Assembly (NCBI GenBank): GCA_019916065.1
Contig: CM034234.1
Coordinates: forward strand, 5,182,342-5,246,341
Direction: 5' to 3'
Length of the DNA: 64,000 nt
Source: Vitellaria paradoxa
Taxonomy: Eukaryota; Streptophyta; Magnoliopsida; Ericales; Sapotaceae
Below, piece by piece: positions 34,001 through 46,463 of this stretch (its first letter is position 1; each line of letters starts with the position of its first letter). Both the position numbers and the translations under genes were made by a program. The notes below the pieces were generated by a model, which had not been told where the DNA came from, did not search any database, and saw nothing but the letters and a program-made list of their open reading frames with translations.

Positions 34001-34775
34001 GATTAACAAACACTGCATAAACAATCATGAAGAATTACAAGAGTAAAGCCTATTTGTAACAATCAGAAAGTAAACTCATGGTCACGTGATGTCAATAAAC
34101 TTATGAAACAGAGTCAACAGACTATCAGACAGTGAAATATTCATCAAAAAAAAAAAAAAAAATGAAAGGGGTTTTCTGTACAGACCTGGGAGACCCAGCA
34201 TTCATATTACGATGAAGTATCCTCCCACTGCCGGAGTCACCCGATTCAATCAATTCCCTCAACCCTAAACTACCCATCTTCTCCTCCTTTTCATCAACCT
34301 TTCCATCATTGTCACTGGAAACAGCGACCGTATCAGCCTTCACTCTCTCAAAGTAATTTCCATAGATATACTCAGGTGTATACCCATTTTCTTCATCGAA
34401 CAACATTATATGACCATGCCACTCCCAAACCCGGTAATCGGAGCCAGTGTCTTGGTGGAACCCAACACAAATATGGTGGTCGTTGATCGTGACGGCCTGA
34501 CCCGAGTTGGGTTTCAGGGTTTCGATTCTCCCACCGAGGATCGTCCGGATAATCTCTTTCTCGAGCTTCGATTCTTCTTTTGCGAGTTGGGTTTTGCTAC
34601 CGTCGTCCTCGTCCTCGTCCGTGTCCGAGAGATTGGCGGCGTCGAAGAGGAGGTCTTCTAGGGTTTGATTGAGGAATGGTGTCGAGTGGAGGTTTGGCGG
34701 TCGGATTTGGAGCCTGCCCATCAGGGTTTGGAGGAGAAGATTGTCGAAGTTAGGGGTGTTGTTGAATGAACTCAT
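31056..34775 (-). CDS. Conserved plant acidic protein of unknown function
   Basis: The main exon, 34186-34775 (minus), encodes 196 residues from MSSFNNTPNFDNLLLQTLMG. It contains TLEDLLFDAANLSDTDEDED, a KLEKEIIRTILGG segment, a core GQAVTINDHHICVGFHQ then DYRVWEWHGHIMLFDEENGY and TPEYIYGNYFERV, and a tail GLRELIESGDSGSGRILHRN ending MNAGSPR. I recognise the core as a plant-conserved family without an assigned role. A donor CCCAG|gtctgt ends the exon. The proposed last exon starts at 31,062 (acceptor ttaacag) and adds one residue and a TAG. That join is tentative; reading through instead adds 19 odd residues ending at 34,125. I prefer the ATG at 34,775 to the upstream one at 34,844 because conserved sequence begins there and the context is better. 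The intron of about 3.1 kb holds no recognised element. Confidence 0.75.
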
Positions 34776-37107
34776 GGCCTTTAGATTGAACTTTGTGGGT
34801 TTTGGTTTCGTAATTGATAAAAATCTATATATACATGCACACACACGCAGAGGGAAAGAGGCTGAGGGATTTTGCTGAGGAAGATGAGCACGAGAAGGGT
34901 TTATGGGTTAAATCTCGATGATAGAAAGACTGGCGGTTGTAGGGGTTTTTTCAGCTATGGAAGCCAAATTGGAACACGTGTCATCGGGAGGGGGCATCTA
35001 AAAACTTTAATCGAACTTTAATTTTTTTATATTTTTTATTTTTTGTACCAGAAGGAGAAATTTCAGCAAAAGTATAAAAAAATAAAAATTTTTGAACTGA
35101 AATTTTATTAAATAAAATAAAATTTTAAAATTCTAAGCATGTGAACAATTCTGCACTAAATATTTCAAATTTTTAATTCAAAAAAATTAAAATATGTCTT
35201 CTAAATTCAAAAATAAATTGGTCAAACATGATCTTAAATTTATTTATCTTTTTTTATTAAATAATGTTAATTATATTATCCATCTCTGACCAAAATGTAC
35301 TAGTTATTCCCCGTTCTTGGCATTAATTTTGAAACTCGAAGTCTAGCTCAAAAGAGATTCAACAATGGGAAATTATATTCCTTCCCTCAAGCCAGTTTAT
35401 CAGGCAAGATTTTAATGCTTTCCCCCTCTTTTTTTCTCCCTCTTCGAACATTGTTTATGAGTTCACAAATAGTCGTAAGTTTATGCTTAGAGTGTTAAAT
35501 TTAGTTAAAAATTTTAAATTTTTTATAATTTTGTAAATTTTTTCTAATTTTTTTATGCAACAAAATTTTTTAATTTTTACCAACTTATTCAATTTTCTCT
35601 GACATTTATCAAAATTTTTAAATTTTCTTTAATTTGAGGATATTTTAAAAAAAATAGTAAATACTTAACAATCTAAAATTAATTTATTTATTTTTTCAAA
35701 TTTTGAAACTCCAAATACGCGCTAAGTTGCAAAGCTTGTCCATGGTAGTCCTGCCTCTTCGGCCCACGGAATTTCATTTCTTAGACAAGAATTTCGTACT
35801 AGATTGGTCTCTTTTTTTTCTTTTAATTTTATTTTTGAAAATTGTGTTTGGTGAGATATTTTAATTTTTTTAGTCTCCTCTTTTTGAAATGAGTCTCAAA
35901 AAAATCAAAAATTTTGAAAAATAAAAAATCATTTTCATCATTTTAGTTTCATTTTTTGTGTCTCGTGACTCATTAATGAGTGGGTATAAAAATAATAATT
36001 TTTCCTTGCCAATAACTATGCAAGAAAACTTTATTTTTGTCTTCTTACTTTGATATATGTTCAATTTTGTCCCCATAAGAGTGCATTTAGGGTATATTTA
36101 GAATGATAAAAAGTGAGATAAATTGAGAGTTCGTAATACGTGCAGTAAAAGAAAAAAATTGATGTGATATAAAATTAACAAAGATTTATAAAATTTTTTG
36201 TTGTTTATTTGCAAACCAAACGGAACCTTAGAGTGATAAAAAGTGAGATAACATAAAATAATTTATAAATTTGTAATTGGTACAATGAGTAAAAAGTATA
36301 TAATTTTTAGTATTTTTCACAATTTTCAAAGGTTTTTTATTATCCCAAATGGAGCCTAAGTTTGAAAACCAACATTCTCTCTCATTTTTGCCCATTTTCT
36401 AAAGACTTTATAAGCCATACTTCAAAGTTGCCAATTTTTTCTCATTTTTACCCCTTTTCTTAGAAATTTTATAAATACATTTTAAAAAGTGAATATTCTT
36501 TTTCTGTTTTTTCTTCACCGTAAAATAAAAAAATTATAATTACTCATTTGATAAACTTCAATACATTCGTATAATTATTTTAGGTATGCTTAATAAACTA
36601 TTATTAAATATATCTTAAAGTTTTCATTATTTTTCTTTTTTCATTCTCAAATTCTTATTCCAAAGACACTTTGACCGTCACATAAAAGAATTTTTCTCAA
36701 GAAAAGACCCAGTTCTTCAGGAATTTGACAAAAAAAAAAAAAAAAGAAAACCCAGTGGAGCAGATCTAGTTCTTCCTCCTACTGCATAAGATATATTATT
36801 CGCTTGCTTGCTACAAATAAACATTGAATATAAATATTACGTTCTGTCAAAAAAATAAAATAAAAATAGAAAATATTGCACAGCCAAAAGCTTCGATGTG
36901 AAAGTTTTGTTGCTATCAATGGCACAAGAGTACTTTTCGCCGTCATCATACTATTAAAGAAACAATTCACCAGAAAATGTTGTACAAGCCAACCACATGA
37001 ATCCATGTGCATACACACAGCAAAATATAGAGTTATAGAAGGTGATGAACAAAACTTATATAGCATTATCCACCCGGCATGGCACTTTGCAGCAAATGAA
37101 ATACAAA
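34776..37107. other. Intergenic, head-to-tail
   Basis: 34,776-34,990 is the promoter side of the preceding minus gene; a TATA-like TATATATAG is on its minus strand near 34,826. The rest is AT-rich. Two M1-type MITE copies lie in tandem at about 36,088-36,358. 36,760-37,107 holds the 3' UTR of the pyrophosphatase gene. Confidence 0.45.
36088..36358. repeat. Two adjacent M1-type MITE copies
   Basis: Both contain GATAAAAAGTGAGATAA, the inverse of the M1 core TTATCTCACTTTTTATC. The first runs about 36,088-36,227 and ends 'ccaaacggaacc'. The second runs about 36,228-36,358 and ends 'cccaaatggagcc'. They are in opposite orientation to the copies at 4264 and 57,188. Confidence 0.55.
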
Positions 37108-40100
37108 CTACCGCCTCAAGCTCTCCACGATGTAGTCCGCGTAGAGATTCCTTCACAGCAGAAGCAAAATTGAGATTAAGACCATAATCCACGAAGATGA
37201 GGTTGGTGACGAGCAGAATAGCAAATTTGCAAAACTCCTCAGATTGATAAATAGGAAACTACAATGATCGGAAAGTGTACATCTCACAGAGGGGGTGAGT
37301 GGTCACTAAATATGTAAACACTAGTAGATCCCAGAAAATAAAAAATAAAAAATGGGTGAAAACAAGGACAGGCAGAAACATGCAATGGGAAAAGGAAGAT
37401 ATTTTGAAAGCAACTACAAATTTATCGCTTACATGGAATGCTGGACTGCTTCAAAGGCCTTCGAGGCAGGCAGAAAATTATCAACTGCAACTTCCTTGTT
37501 CTCATTTTTCTTGTCTATTTACTCGTTAGAGAAGAAAACATTCTGTTTTTCAAATCATTTTCCAAAAGAAAAAGAATGGTATAGAGGAGAAAATTTTGTT
37601 ATTCGTGTCATAGATTTAAGCAGAGTCGATTTCTCAATAAGAATCAAAACTTTTAGAAGGATACAGTCCTCAAAGAAGCGGCGAATCTCAGCCAATCGAT
37701 GTGGAGGGAACTCATTGATATCATTATAGTGTCGGTACTCCGGATCATCAGCACATACTGCAATTATCTTGTTATCTTTTTCACCCTATGTTCAGAACAA
37801 GGTTAAAATTTCTTCTAAGGGTAGAAGAAAATTTTTATCATGACAATGTAATCACCTGATCAATCATTGGCATGAGGCCTATTGCTTTAGCCCGAAGAAA
37901 GCATCCTGGGAGAACTGGTTCCTGTATGTGTTCGTAAAGGCTTGTAAGCATTAGCAGCTGGTGCTCTATTTTGTAACAATTATAGCTACAAATGACAGAA
38001 CACAAAAACAGATTCATAGAAACATGGTGCAAAAAATATAAAGAAGTGCGACCCCATAAAAAGGTGGTATATAAATATGAATAAATATAGTCGATACCAA
38101 ACCAGTAGACCATGCCCACCCAAACGCGATGCAATTGTCAGCTATATGACTTAGATGCCTGGGACTGCAATACTATGTCCTTGGGTGGTCATTAGAGCCA
38201 ATAGCTGGTGTAGCTCGTTTACTAGGCAGTTGGGGGCAGACTATCCTGGATTCTGGTCACACTAATTGTTCCAGTTGGGGAGCACAAGATTTACAAAGGC
38301 ATGGATGTCCTACAATCTGGCATGTCAGAGAAGACAACGCATATCCTAAAATAGATTTAGCCATATTTCACTACCCTGGGGAACAAGTATTTAATTCATC
38401 ATAGTCTCATTTAAAAAAAAAAAAAAGAAGAAGAAGAATTCCTGCCAGATGCAATTAGAAGATATTTCTTGGGCTTTTCTATTTTATCTCGTCTCTATAT
38501 TAAATAATGCAAGTTTGGTCACTGTTTTCACAAATTGTGAGATTTAAGTCCAACCTGCACAACACTTTCATTCAGTACCTTTCAATGTCCCTACAATTCT
38601 CATTGGAAAATATTGCCCAAAAAGAATGTCACCCATATTGACAGACACCCAAAAACTAGAACCTGAACTTATGAACTAGAATAGTAGCAGGGTCCAAACT
38701 ATTGTGCGCAAAACATTCCTTGCTACATTTGAGCTGTGTATCAAGGCGCAGAAAATTCCAATTCATTCATGAATGATAACAAGTAGTGCAGTGAGGTATC
38801 CATGCATAATCGGCAAATGTGAGAAAATGTATATCGACCAACAAACCTGCATGATAACCAAGACATCCAGGGGGTCATTATCCTCACAAAGAGTACGCGG
38901 GATGAAACCATAGTTATGGGGGTAAACAACTGATGAATAAAGTACGCGGTCAACCTGCAAACATGCATAAGCTTTAGCACCCTGTAATAACAAAAAAAAA
39001 CACTACTGTTATAAATAATTGACCAAACGTGATTACCTTGATCATTCCAGTTTTTTTATCAAGTTCATATTTCACCTTACTCCCCTTACTGATTTCAACC
39101 ACCTGCAACAATTACCCACATTTTTATACTACATTTTTTCTGTAAGTGTGAATGTTCAATATTTTACAATTTATAGACATTTTATAAAACTGCTTGAAGA
39201 CTTTGGAACAATAAAATTCAACTGAAACAGCTTGAAACTAGACATTTTTATCCAAGAAAAGGACCTGTAGAATGAAAGTTAAATTACAATGAAGTGTTTC
39301 CAATGAAGAAATAAAAAATTGAATTGAGACTTTACAAGTTTCTCAAACAGACAACCGAGAGACAGATTTGAACTCCATGCTTATAATCAATACAGGGGCA
39401 TTTAAAGACTTAGGAACCAAACCGACAGCCTTATATTAAGTATGTTCCATCCAGTTGCCAACATGCCACTAAGGAAAGCATAGAGCAAAATCATAGGTAT
39501 CTCTACAACCCATAAATAAACAAGAATTTGAAAAATTATCATGGCAAAAAAAAGGGGGAGAAGAAGCTTGAAAAATTATCATGGCAAATAAAGGAGGGAA
39601 GAAGGAAACGCATTATCAAATTGAGGGTTACGGTAAGGGGGAAGAATGAAAGGCATTATAAACTTTGGGTTACAGTCAAGTAAATTTTTCTTGTTGCACA
39701 TGATTCTTAACCATAATCCAATCAAGTATCTAATAAAATGTATGATCACCGCCTGTGATTGCCTTCACATGAACCTGGTATAACATTAGCACTTACTAAA
39801 ATAAACCAGAACAATTACATAATCATTCAAAGGGATCCTAAAGATTATTTAATTACAGTTGCTTCCAAGGTATTCCCATCAGGTACAGCAGGACCTTGTA
39901 CCAACTTAGTAAGTTGATGAGATGCCTTCCTTAATAGCACTTGGGTATGACTGTAGGAATCATTTCAACTGAAAACAAGCCTTCCATGGCACCAGAAACA
40001 GTATGCACCATATAACAGTCATGAAAAGGGACAAAGCAATGGTAATTATCATACTATGTTGACACAATAAGATGTCCAAATTAAAAAACCAGAACATACA

Positions 40101-40597
40101 TCAACTAAAATTATAGAAGGACTACCTACTCCCACCTATGTCACGTAGGCAGTTCTAAGATTTATTGCCTTCCTTGATAGTATAACACGCACAGTCACAC
40201 TTCTGATTTGATTTACTTTGTTCTTCCTCAGTTTAATTTATGACAAAATATATCTTAACGGGATAATATTAGCCAATAAAATGAGCCATATTAAGTTCAG
40301 CATCCTTACACAATTGAAAACCATCGGGGCTCCGGGTCCTGCAGTGAATTATAAGGAGAGAGTGAATTATAAGGAGAGATTTATACACTACGAAGTTATT
40401 ACATCACAAATGAAAGTACACACCAGAGGTAACGATAAATCCCAAGAAAAAAGTAAGATACCTATCTCCAAATCATGCCAAGGATGTGCAGCAATTGACT
40501 TTCTGGTCATAGACGAAAGTATTCTTTCATTAAGAGGGGGATGAGAAGATTTAAGAGAATCAGGAGCTTTGTCTGGAGTCTCGTTAGGTGGAGTCAT
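37108..40597 (-). CDS. PPA: Soluble inorganic pyrophosphatase (family I)
   Basis: Hydrolyses pyrophosphate to two phosphates in the cytosol, pulling biosynthetic reactions forward. Eight minus-strand exons join without a frame break: 40462-40597, 40310-40338, 39037-39102, 38847-38954, 37856-37921, 37665-37785, 37433-37514 and 37108-37150, giving 216 residues, the usual plant length. Visible family features: [11 protein letters not shown] and HPWHDLEIG at the N-terminus, [34 protein letters not shown], the signature DNDPLDVLV with its metal-binding aspartates, [31 protein letters not shown], and the C-terminus [14 protein letters not shown]. All key residues appear present. An acceptor at 40,607 lies nine bases before the ATG, so at least one leader exon is upstream. 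No promoter is evident nearby; the best candidate is at 53.4-53.56 kb, beyond the Copia insertions. Confidence 0.95.
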
Positions 40598-40877
40598 ATT
40601 TGCCAGCTGCATGAACAATTATAAATTTGCAGTCTTATTTTCTTTTCCAAATTGAAACAAATGATGAATTTTTGGCAACAATGAACCATATAAAAAAATG
40701 ACGATTTAACAACACGTAGTACCCAGACTCAAAAAATAATAATAAGTAAATAAATCCAGCCAGAATATATTGCCCATAAATGAGAAAATTGAAATTGCAG
40801 TCACGTAAAAGGAAATTTGACTTCATGCCTAATAAACCAAGTAAAACTGTTTATGTAGATTAATGTGCAATAATTAT

Positions 40878-41470
40878 GGTAGCGTTTGGAGTAGTAAAAA
40901 ACAAGAAAAATTGAAATAAAACGTGATTTTGAGTTAATTTTGGCGTTTGGTGTTTTCTTTCCAAACTGCATTTTTTGGAGATGAACAATAACAAAAAACT
41001 GTTAGAGTGGTTTCCCAAATCTATTCTAACGGATTCAAAAAATCAACACTCTATGTCCTGTACAATAGTTCTATTCTCTCTCTCGACAGTGGTAAACCGT
41101 TAGAACGGTTTTCCGAATCCGTTCTAACGAATTTAAAAAGTCTCTTTAGAGATGCACAGCGCCAAAACTGTTAGAACGGTTTTTCCAAATCCATTCTAAC
41201 GAATTCAAAAAAATTCATATAAAATAGCGATAATGGTACTCGTTTGAAAGCTTTCGACTCGAAAAATATGATTGTCAAAAAAAAATTTACGCACTCAGTT
41301 AACCTCCTTTCGGATTTTTTGTTTTTTGTTCTTAAGCGAAATATTGAAATTTTTTGAAATTAGTAAAGGTGAAAATGTGTAAATGTGTAATAGAGAATTT
41401 TAGTGATTTATAGATGCTGTTAGAGATTTATTTTGTTTCATTTTACTTCTTAGCACTCCAAATGATGCCC
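40878..41470. mobile_element. MITE (GTTAGAACGG hairpin family) inside the left LTR
   Basis: The left LTR matches the right LTR up to 'aattat', then breaks and resumes at 'atagaagatg'. The 593 bp between begin GGTAGCGTTTGGAGTAGTAA and end with the imperfect inverse TTAGCACTCCAAATGATGCC. Inside are three units with GTTAGAACGG...CCGTTCTAAC inverted pairs (near 41,000, 41,100 and 41,175). The target duplication is at most the two bases AT. It is non-coding. Confidence 0.75.
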
Positions 41471-41679
41471 ATAGAAGATGTATCTAGACTTAGGTAATCC
41501 GAATAGTCACCTAAGTAAGATGTACAGTCACTATTGTATGTATATAAATTCACACACAAGAACACCGATTGGCTGTCGAATTCTCTTCAATTTATCTAGT
41601 TTTATCTTGGTATCAAAGCGTTATTGAGTTCTTGTGTGTGTTAAACAAAAATCAGTACAATGCCTGTGCAAGACCATAA

Positions 41680-42938
41680 TTGGTCTGTATAAATGTTGCA
41701 AACGTCACAAGCAGAATGGAGGGTTTCCATTTCTATCAAGCAATAGGCTGTCAACCTATTACTCGTTCAATATCCCACATAGCTCAAAGTGATCGTCGGA
41801 AGGAAGCAACCACCGTCAGAGGAACGCCGTCACTGGAAAGTATCTCACACGCTACTCGTCAATCTGCGCGTGGGCCGCACACACCGCCGTCGAAGCTTCG
41901 ATTGCTGGCGCGAACAACTCCATTGAACTTCCAGCCTTCTTTATCATCTGATCTCCTCTCTCCGGCCAGTCTACCGGTGTATTTATTTCCTTGATTGGAC
42001 AATTTTTCTTCCCTTCCTCTACTTATTTGTTAATGTTTGTATCCAAACCACAGTTTACTATACGTAAACCACTGTTTGCTGATGGCTACTGAGATCCCTC
42101 TTGAACAAAAAATGATGAGTGGTTCCATTCTTATGTCTCAAGAGTTAACAACCAGGAAGTTAAATTGAACAAATTACATCCAAGGTCTAAAGCTGTCAAG
42201 ATTGCATTGATTAGATATGGTAAACAGAAACATTTGATTGAGTCTGGACTTCTAAAACTAACCCCTAAGTTTGATGCTTGGGTCCAAGAAGGTGCTCATC
42301 TAGCCAGCTTATTGTGGAATTTCATGGAACCCAATATTGCAGATATGCGCACTCATCTTGACACATGTAAGGACATATGAGAGTATGTTCGTCTACTGTT
42401 TTTTAGTGATCTCGCTCGCATGTATGATTTATCACCAGAATTCTTTCAACTCTAACACTCTAACAGACCGGTTACTAAATACTTCGCCTCGCTGAAGCAC
42501 GTTCATGAGGAATTGAATGCTCTACAACCATTATCCACAGACATGAATGTGATGTAGAAGCAATAGGAACAGATGGTTGTACTTTGATTCCTTGCCGATT
42601 TAGATTTTGAGTTTGAGCCAGTGAAAGCCTAAATACTCAATAGGGCTTTTCTTCCATCATTTGCAGAAACCTACGCTAGGGTAATGAGAGTTGCTTCTAA
42701 GGATTCATCCACCACTCCGGATGCTACATGTTCAGTCCTGATCAATCAAACATCTTCAGACAGTAAGAGTCCTAATTATTAAACTTCATCTTAATCTGGT
42801 GATCATAGGACTCATGGAGGTCGTGCTTGTGGACGTGGAGGTCATGGTACAAGACCTAAATGCTCTCATTGTGGCCGTATTAGACGTGTGAGGGAGAATT
42901 GCTGGGACCTCAATGGGAAACCAGCTCATATGATTAGT
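41680..42938 (+). pseudogene. Outer Copia gag remnant (5' part)
   Basis: Frames with stops encode a retrotransposon Gag-like region: NKLHPRSKAVKIALIRYGKQ, WNFMEPNIADMRTHLDTCKD, then a UBN2-like body and a zinc knuckle CSHCGRIRRVRENCW, whose histidine has become arginine. The frame reaches KPAHMI, where the inner Copia entered. At least six in-frame stops occur. Confidence 0.75.
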
Positions 42939-43138
42939 TGAGAAAAAGGGAGAGATTGAAATTGAATTCTCTCGTCTCCCTTGCATATTATTTATAATGA
43001 AAGTTTACATCAAATTAGGAAATAGGAAACTAGGAAATTAGGAAACCAAATCAATCACTCCTATATGCTAAACAATCACATCTATATTCTAAGGAAATTA
43101 AGCATATATTCTAATATATATGTTTCTATATTCTAACA
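42936..43138 (-). repeat. 3' LTR of the inner Copia
   Basis: In element orientation it starts TGTTAGAATATAGAAAC and ends CTTTTTCTCAACT. It was compared by eye with 48,069-48,271 and no difference was seen over 203 bp. Confidence 0.9.
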
Positions 43139-43145
43139 CGCCCCC

Positions 43146-46100
43146 TCAAGCTGGAGCATATAAGTCAAAAATGCCCAGCTTGGATATGAAACTCTGAAAT
43201 GCAGAACGAGATAATGGCTTGGTGAGAAGATCGGCCAGCTGAGAAGAGGAGCGAACAAATGGAGTACTCAACTCCTTGCGGAGCAGCAAATCACGTATAA
43301 AATGACAATCAACCTCAATATGTTTTGTACGCTCGTGAAACACAGGATTATTGGCAATAAAGATAGCAGCTTGATTATCACAATGCATTTCCATAGGAGC
43401 AGGAACTTCAATACCAAAATCCCGAAGAAGTGACCTAACCCAGAGCATTTCAGACGCAGTGTGAGCCATAGCACGATACTCAGCTTCAGCACTAGAACGA
43501 GCCACAACCTGTTGTTTCTTACTACGCCATGTAACTAAATTACCACCAACAAAGGTACAATAACCCGAGGTGGAACGCCGATCATTCCGATTACCAGCCC
43601 AATCAGCATCACTATAACCAATAACACTTAAGGAGGAAGAGGAACGATACAAAAGTCCACGTGCTGGAGAATGCTTCAAATACCGTAGAATCCGACACAC
43701 AGCCTCAAAATGCGGAAGACGAGGACTATGCATAAATTGGCTGACTACCCCCACAGCATAAGTGATGTCAGGACGAGTAACAGTGAGATAAATGAGCTTA
43801 CCCACAAGTCGACGGTAACGACCCACATCAGAAAATGGCTCGCCCGAAGTAGCATCTAACTTAGTAGATGGGTCCATAGGAGTATCAGCAGGACGGGCAC
43901 CGAGAAGACCAGTGTCAGAGAGTAAATCCAGCACATACTTGCGTTGACAGAGGGAGATGCCTTGTGAAGAGTGGGCAATTTCAATTCCAAGAAAGTAACG
44001 AAGTCGACCCAAATCCTTGGTATGAAATTGAGTAGCAAGATACTGTTTCAAATCCACAATACCCGTGATATCATCACCAGAAATAATAATGTCATCAACA
44101 TAGACAATTAATATAATAGTGCCAGAAGATTGTCGTCGTACAAAGACTGAATGATCAGCAGTAGAACGAGTATACCCAATATCAAGGAGAACAGAGCTGA
44201 AACGATCAAACCAAGCCCTAGGAGATTGTTTCAGACCATATAAAGCACGCTGTAAACGACACACAAGATGCTCACTACCAGGGATACTATAACCAGGAGG
44301 TTGATCCATATAGACTTCTTCTTGTAGTTCTCCATGGAGGAATGCATTCTTAATATCAAGCTGATGTAGAGGCCAAGAACGACTTGCAGCAACAGCAAGA
44401 AGAATTCGAACTGAATTCAGACGAGCAACAGGAGAGAAAGTCTCAGAATAGTCAACACCATACGTCTGAGTGTAACCTTTGGCAACCAACCGAGCTTTAA
44501 GGCGCTCAACTGAACCATCTGGAAGATACTTAACAGTATAAACCCAGCGACAACCAACAGTTCGTTTGCCAATAGGTAGAGAGGTGAGTTCCCATGTCTG
44601 ATTTTGATGAAGAGCATGCATTTCTTCATCCATTGCGTGTTTCCATCCCGGAATAGACAAGGCCTGTTGATAAGTAGAAGGAACAAAAACAGAAGACAAG
44701 GCACAAATAAAAGAAGACAAGGAACAGGAAAGCCGATGGTAAGAGACAAAATTAGCAATAGGATGTTGAGTGCAAGTACGCTTACCTTTTCGTAAGGCAA
44801 TGGGCAAGTCAGGAGAAGGAGAATGATCTTCATCAGAATCAGGTACCTCAGACGAAGGGGTGTGATCTGGCGGTAAGGGAAGAATGACCTTTCTATCAGG
44901 ATCACGTCGATAAACCTGTTGCAGAGGAGCAGGAGCAGAAGGTTCAGATGGAACTAATGGTTCTGAAGCTGTGAAGTGATCAGTGGTAGGAGTGAGTGAG
45001 GTAGACTGGGATATGGGAACATAGGTGGAAGATAAAGGGGCAGGAAGAGTAGGGGAGTGCGCCCCCTCACGAAAGGTAATGAGATCAGGAGATAAAAGGT
45101 CACCACTAGAAGAAAAGAAAGGAGTAGATTCAAAAAAGGTGACATCGGCACTCACAAAGTAACGTCGGGAAGGAGGGTGATAACAACGATAACCTTTCTG
45201 AGTGCGGGAATATCCTAAGAAGACACACTTACGAGAACGAGGTGAAAGTTTGTCTTGATTAGGATCAAGTATATGAACAAAGGCAACACAACCAAAGGTA
45301 CGAGGAGAAAGAGGAAAAGGTGACCGATTGGGATAAAGAAGAGAAAATGGAGACTTATTTGACAATATTGGTGTAGGGACCCTATTAATTAGATAACAAG
45401 CAGTGAGAACAGCATCTGCCCAAAAAGATTTAGGGACATGCATGTGAAACATTAGGGTACGAGCAACATCTAACAAATGACGATTTTTGCGTTCAGCAAT
45501 ACCATTTTGTTGAGAAGTGTGAGGACAAGTAGTTTGGTGGATAATGCCCTTATCAGTACAAAAGTTATGAACAATCGTCTGAATATACTCCAATGCATTA
45601 TCAGAACGAAAGACTTTAATTCTTCTGTTGAATTGAGTAACAATTTCAATGTAAAAACGAGAAATAACAGAAGGTAAATCAGACCGTTGTTTAATTAAAA
45701 AAAGCCATGTCATTCGAGAAAAATCATCAACAAATATCACGAAATATGAAAAACCATTAACACTAGAAATGCGGGCAGGGCCCCAAACATCTGTATGAAC
45801 AATATCAAAAGGTTCAGACTCACGACTAATACTACGGCTAGGAAAAGAACTACGGTGATGCTTGCCAAGTTGACAAGCCTCACATTCAAGACTAGACACT
45901 GAACTAAAATTAGGAAAAAGTAGTTTCAACCGAGCTAAACATGGATGACCAAGACGAACATGCCACTGGAGAGGGGAGACAGAGGTGTGGAGAACTGTGC
46001 TAGTTAGTTGTTCTGGTGGACGATCACGATTAAGATAATAAAGGCCATCCTTCTCATGCCCCGAACCAATCATCTTCTTCGTCGTGAGGTCCTGAAAAAC

Positions 46101-46463
46101 ACAAGAAGTAGGAAAGAAGGTTATGGAACAATTTAATAATTTGGTTAACTGACTGACAGAGAGTAAATTAAAGGGAAAGTGTGGTACATAAAGACTAGAA
46201 GGGAGATTAAGGGATGATAAGGGATGAAGAGTCCCTCTACCAGACACAGGACGAGAAGAACCATCAGCTAACACAATACTATGATTAACATTACTGAGGT
46301 TAGAGAATAAGGAAGAATTACCAGACATATGCGAGCTGGCTCCCGAATCGATGATCCAAGAGGGAGAAGAGGAGACTACAAGAGCTGGTTTACCTGAGTT
46401 AGCCAGAGTAGCAGTGGAAGATGAAGGATTAGAAGCACGCAAGGATTGAATGAGCTCTTGAAG
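43146..46463 (-). CDS. Inner Copia pol polyprotein (PR, INT, RT, RNase H)
   Basis: An open frame of 1,105 codons after the stop that separates it from gag (first ATG at 46,442). Domains in order, numbered from that ATG: protease with IIDSGASSHM (about residue 30); GAG-pre-integrase and integrase zinc finger HVRLGHP...CEACQLGKHH (about 160-195); integrase core with HTDVWGP, VFRSDNALEYIQ and QQNGIAERKN; reverse transcriptase WVYTVKYLPDGSVERLKARL, AFLHGELQEEVYM and the catalytic YVDDIIISGDD (about 770); RNase H YSDADWAGNRNDRRSTSGYC and SSAEAEYRAM; end LSRSAFQSFISKLGIFDLYA. All catalytic motifs look intact. It is in the same frame as gag, so normally it would be made as a gag-pol fusion. Confidence 0.95.
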   Translation of the reverse strand, partial: LQELIQSLRASNPSSSTATLANSGKPALVVSSSPSWIIDSGASSHMSGNSSLFSNLSNVNHSIVLADGSSRPVSGRGTLHPLSSLNLPSSLYVPHFPFNLLSVSQLTKLLNCSITFFPTSCVFQDLTTKKMIGSGHEKDGLYYLNRDRPPEQLTSTVLHTSVSPLQWHVRLGHPCLARLKLLFPNFSSVSSLECEACQLGKHHRSSFPSRSISRESEPFDIVHTDVWGPARISSVNGFSYFVIFVDDFSRMTWLFLIKQRSDLPSVISRFYIEIVTQFNRRIKVFRSDNALEYIQTIVHNFCTDKGIIHQTTCPHTSQQNGIAERKNRHLLDVARTLMFHMHVPKSFWADAVLTACYLINRVPTPILSNKSPFSLLYPNRSPFPLSPRTFGCVAFVHILDPNQDKLSPRSRKCVFLGYSRTQKGYRCYHPPSRRYFVSADVTFFESTPFFSSSGDLLSPDLITFREGAHSPTLPAPLSSTYVPISQSTSLTPTTDHFTASEPLVPSEPSAPAPLQQVYRRDPDRKVILPLPPDHTPSSEVPDSDEDHSPSPDLPIALRKGKRTCTQHPIANFVSYHRLSCSLSSFICALSSVFVPSTYQQALSIPGWKHAMDEEMHALHQNQTWELTSLPIGKRTVGCRWVYTVKYLPDGSVERLKARLVAKGYTQTYGVDYSETFSPVARLNSVRILLAVAASRSWPLHQLDIKNAFLHGELQEEVYMDQPPGYSIPGSEHLVCRLQRALYGLKQSPRAWFDRFSSVLLDIGYTRSTADHSVFVRRQSSGTIILIVYVDDIIISGDDITGIVDLKQYLATQFHTKDLGRLRYFLGIEIAHSSQGISLCQRKYVLDLLSDTGLLGARPADTPMDPSTKLDATSGEPFSDVGRYRRLVGKLIYLTVTRPDITYAVGVVSQFMHSPRLPHFEAVCRILRYLKHSPARGLLYRSSSSLSVIGYSDADWAGNRNDRRSTSGYCTFVGGNLVTWRSKKQQVVARSSAEAEYRAMAHTASEMLWVRSLLRDFGIEVPAPMEMHCDNQAAIFIANNPVFHERTKHIEVDCHFIRDLLLRKELSTPFVRSSSQLADLLTKPLSRSAFQSFISKLGIFDLYAPA

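Noticed and set aside
34125..34185. Read-through C-terminus SVQKTPFIFFFFFDEYFTV of the acidic protein
   Set aside because: It is translated poly-A sequence after a good splice donor; conserved residues stop at SPR.
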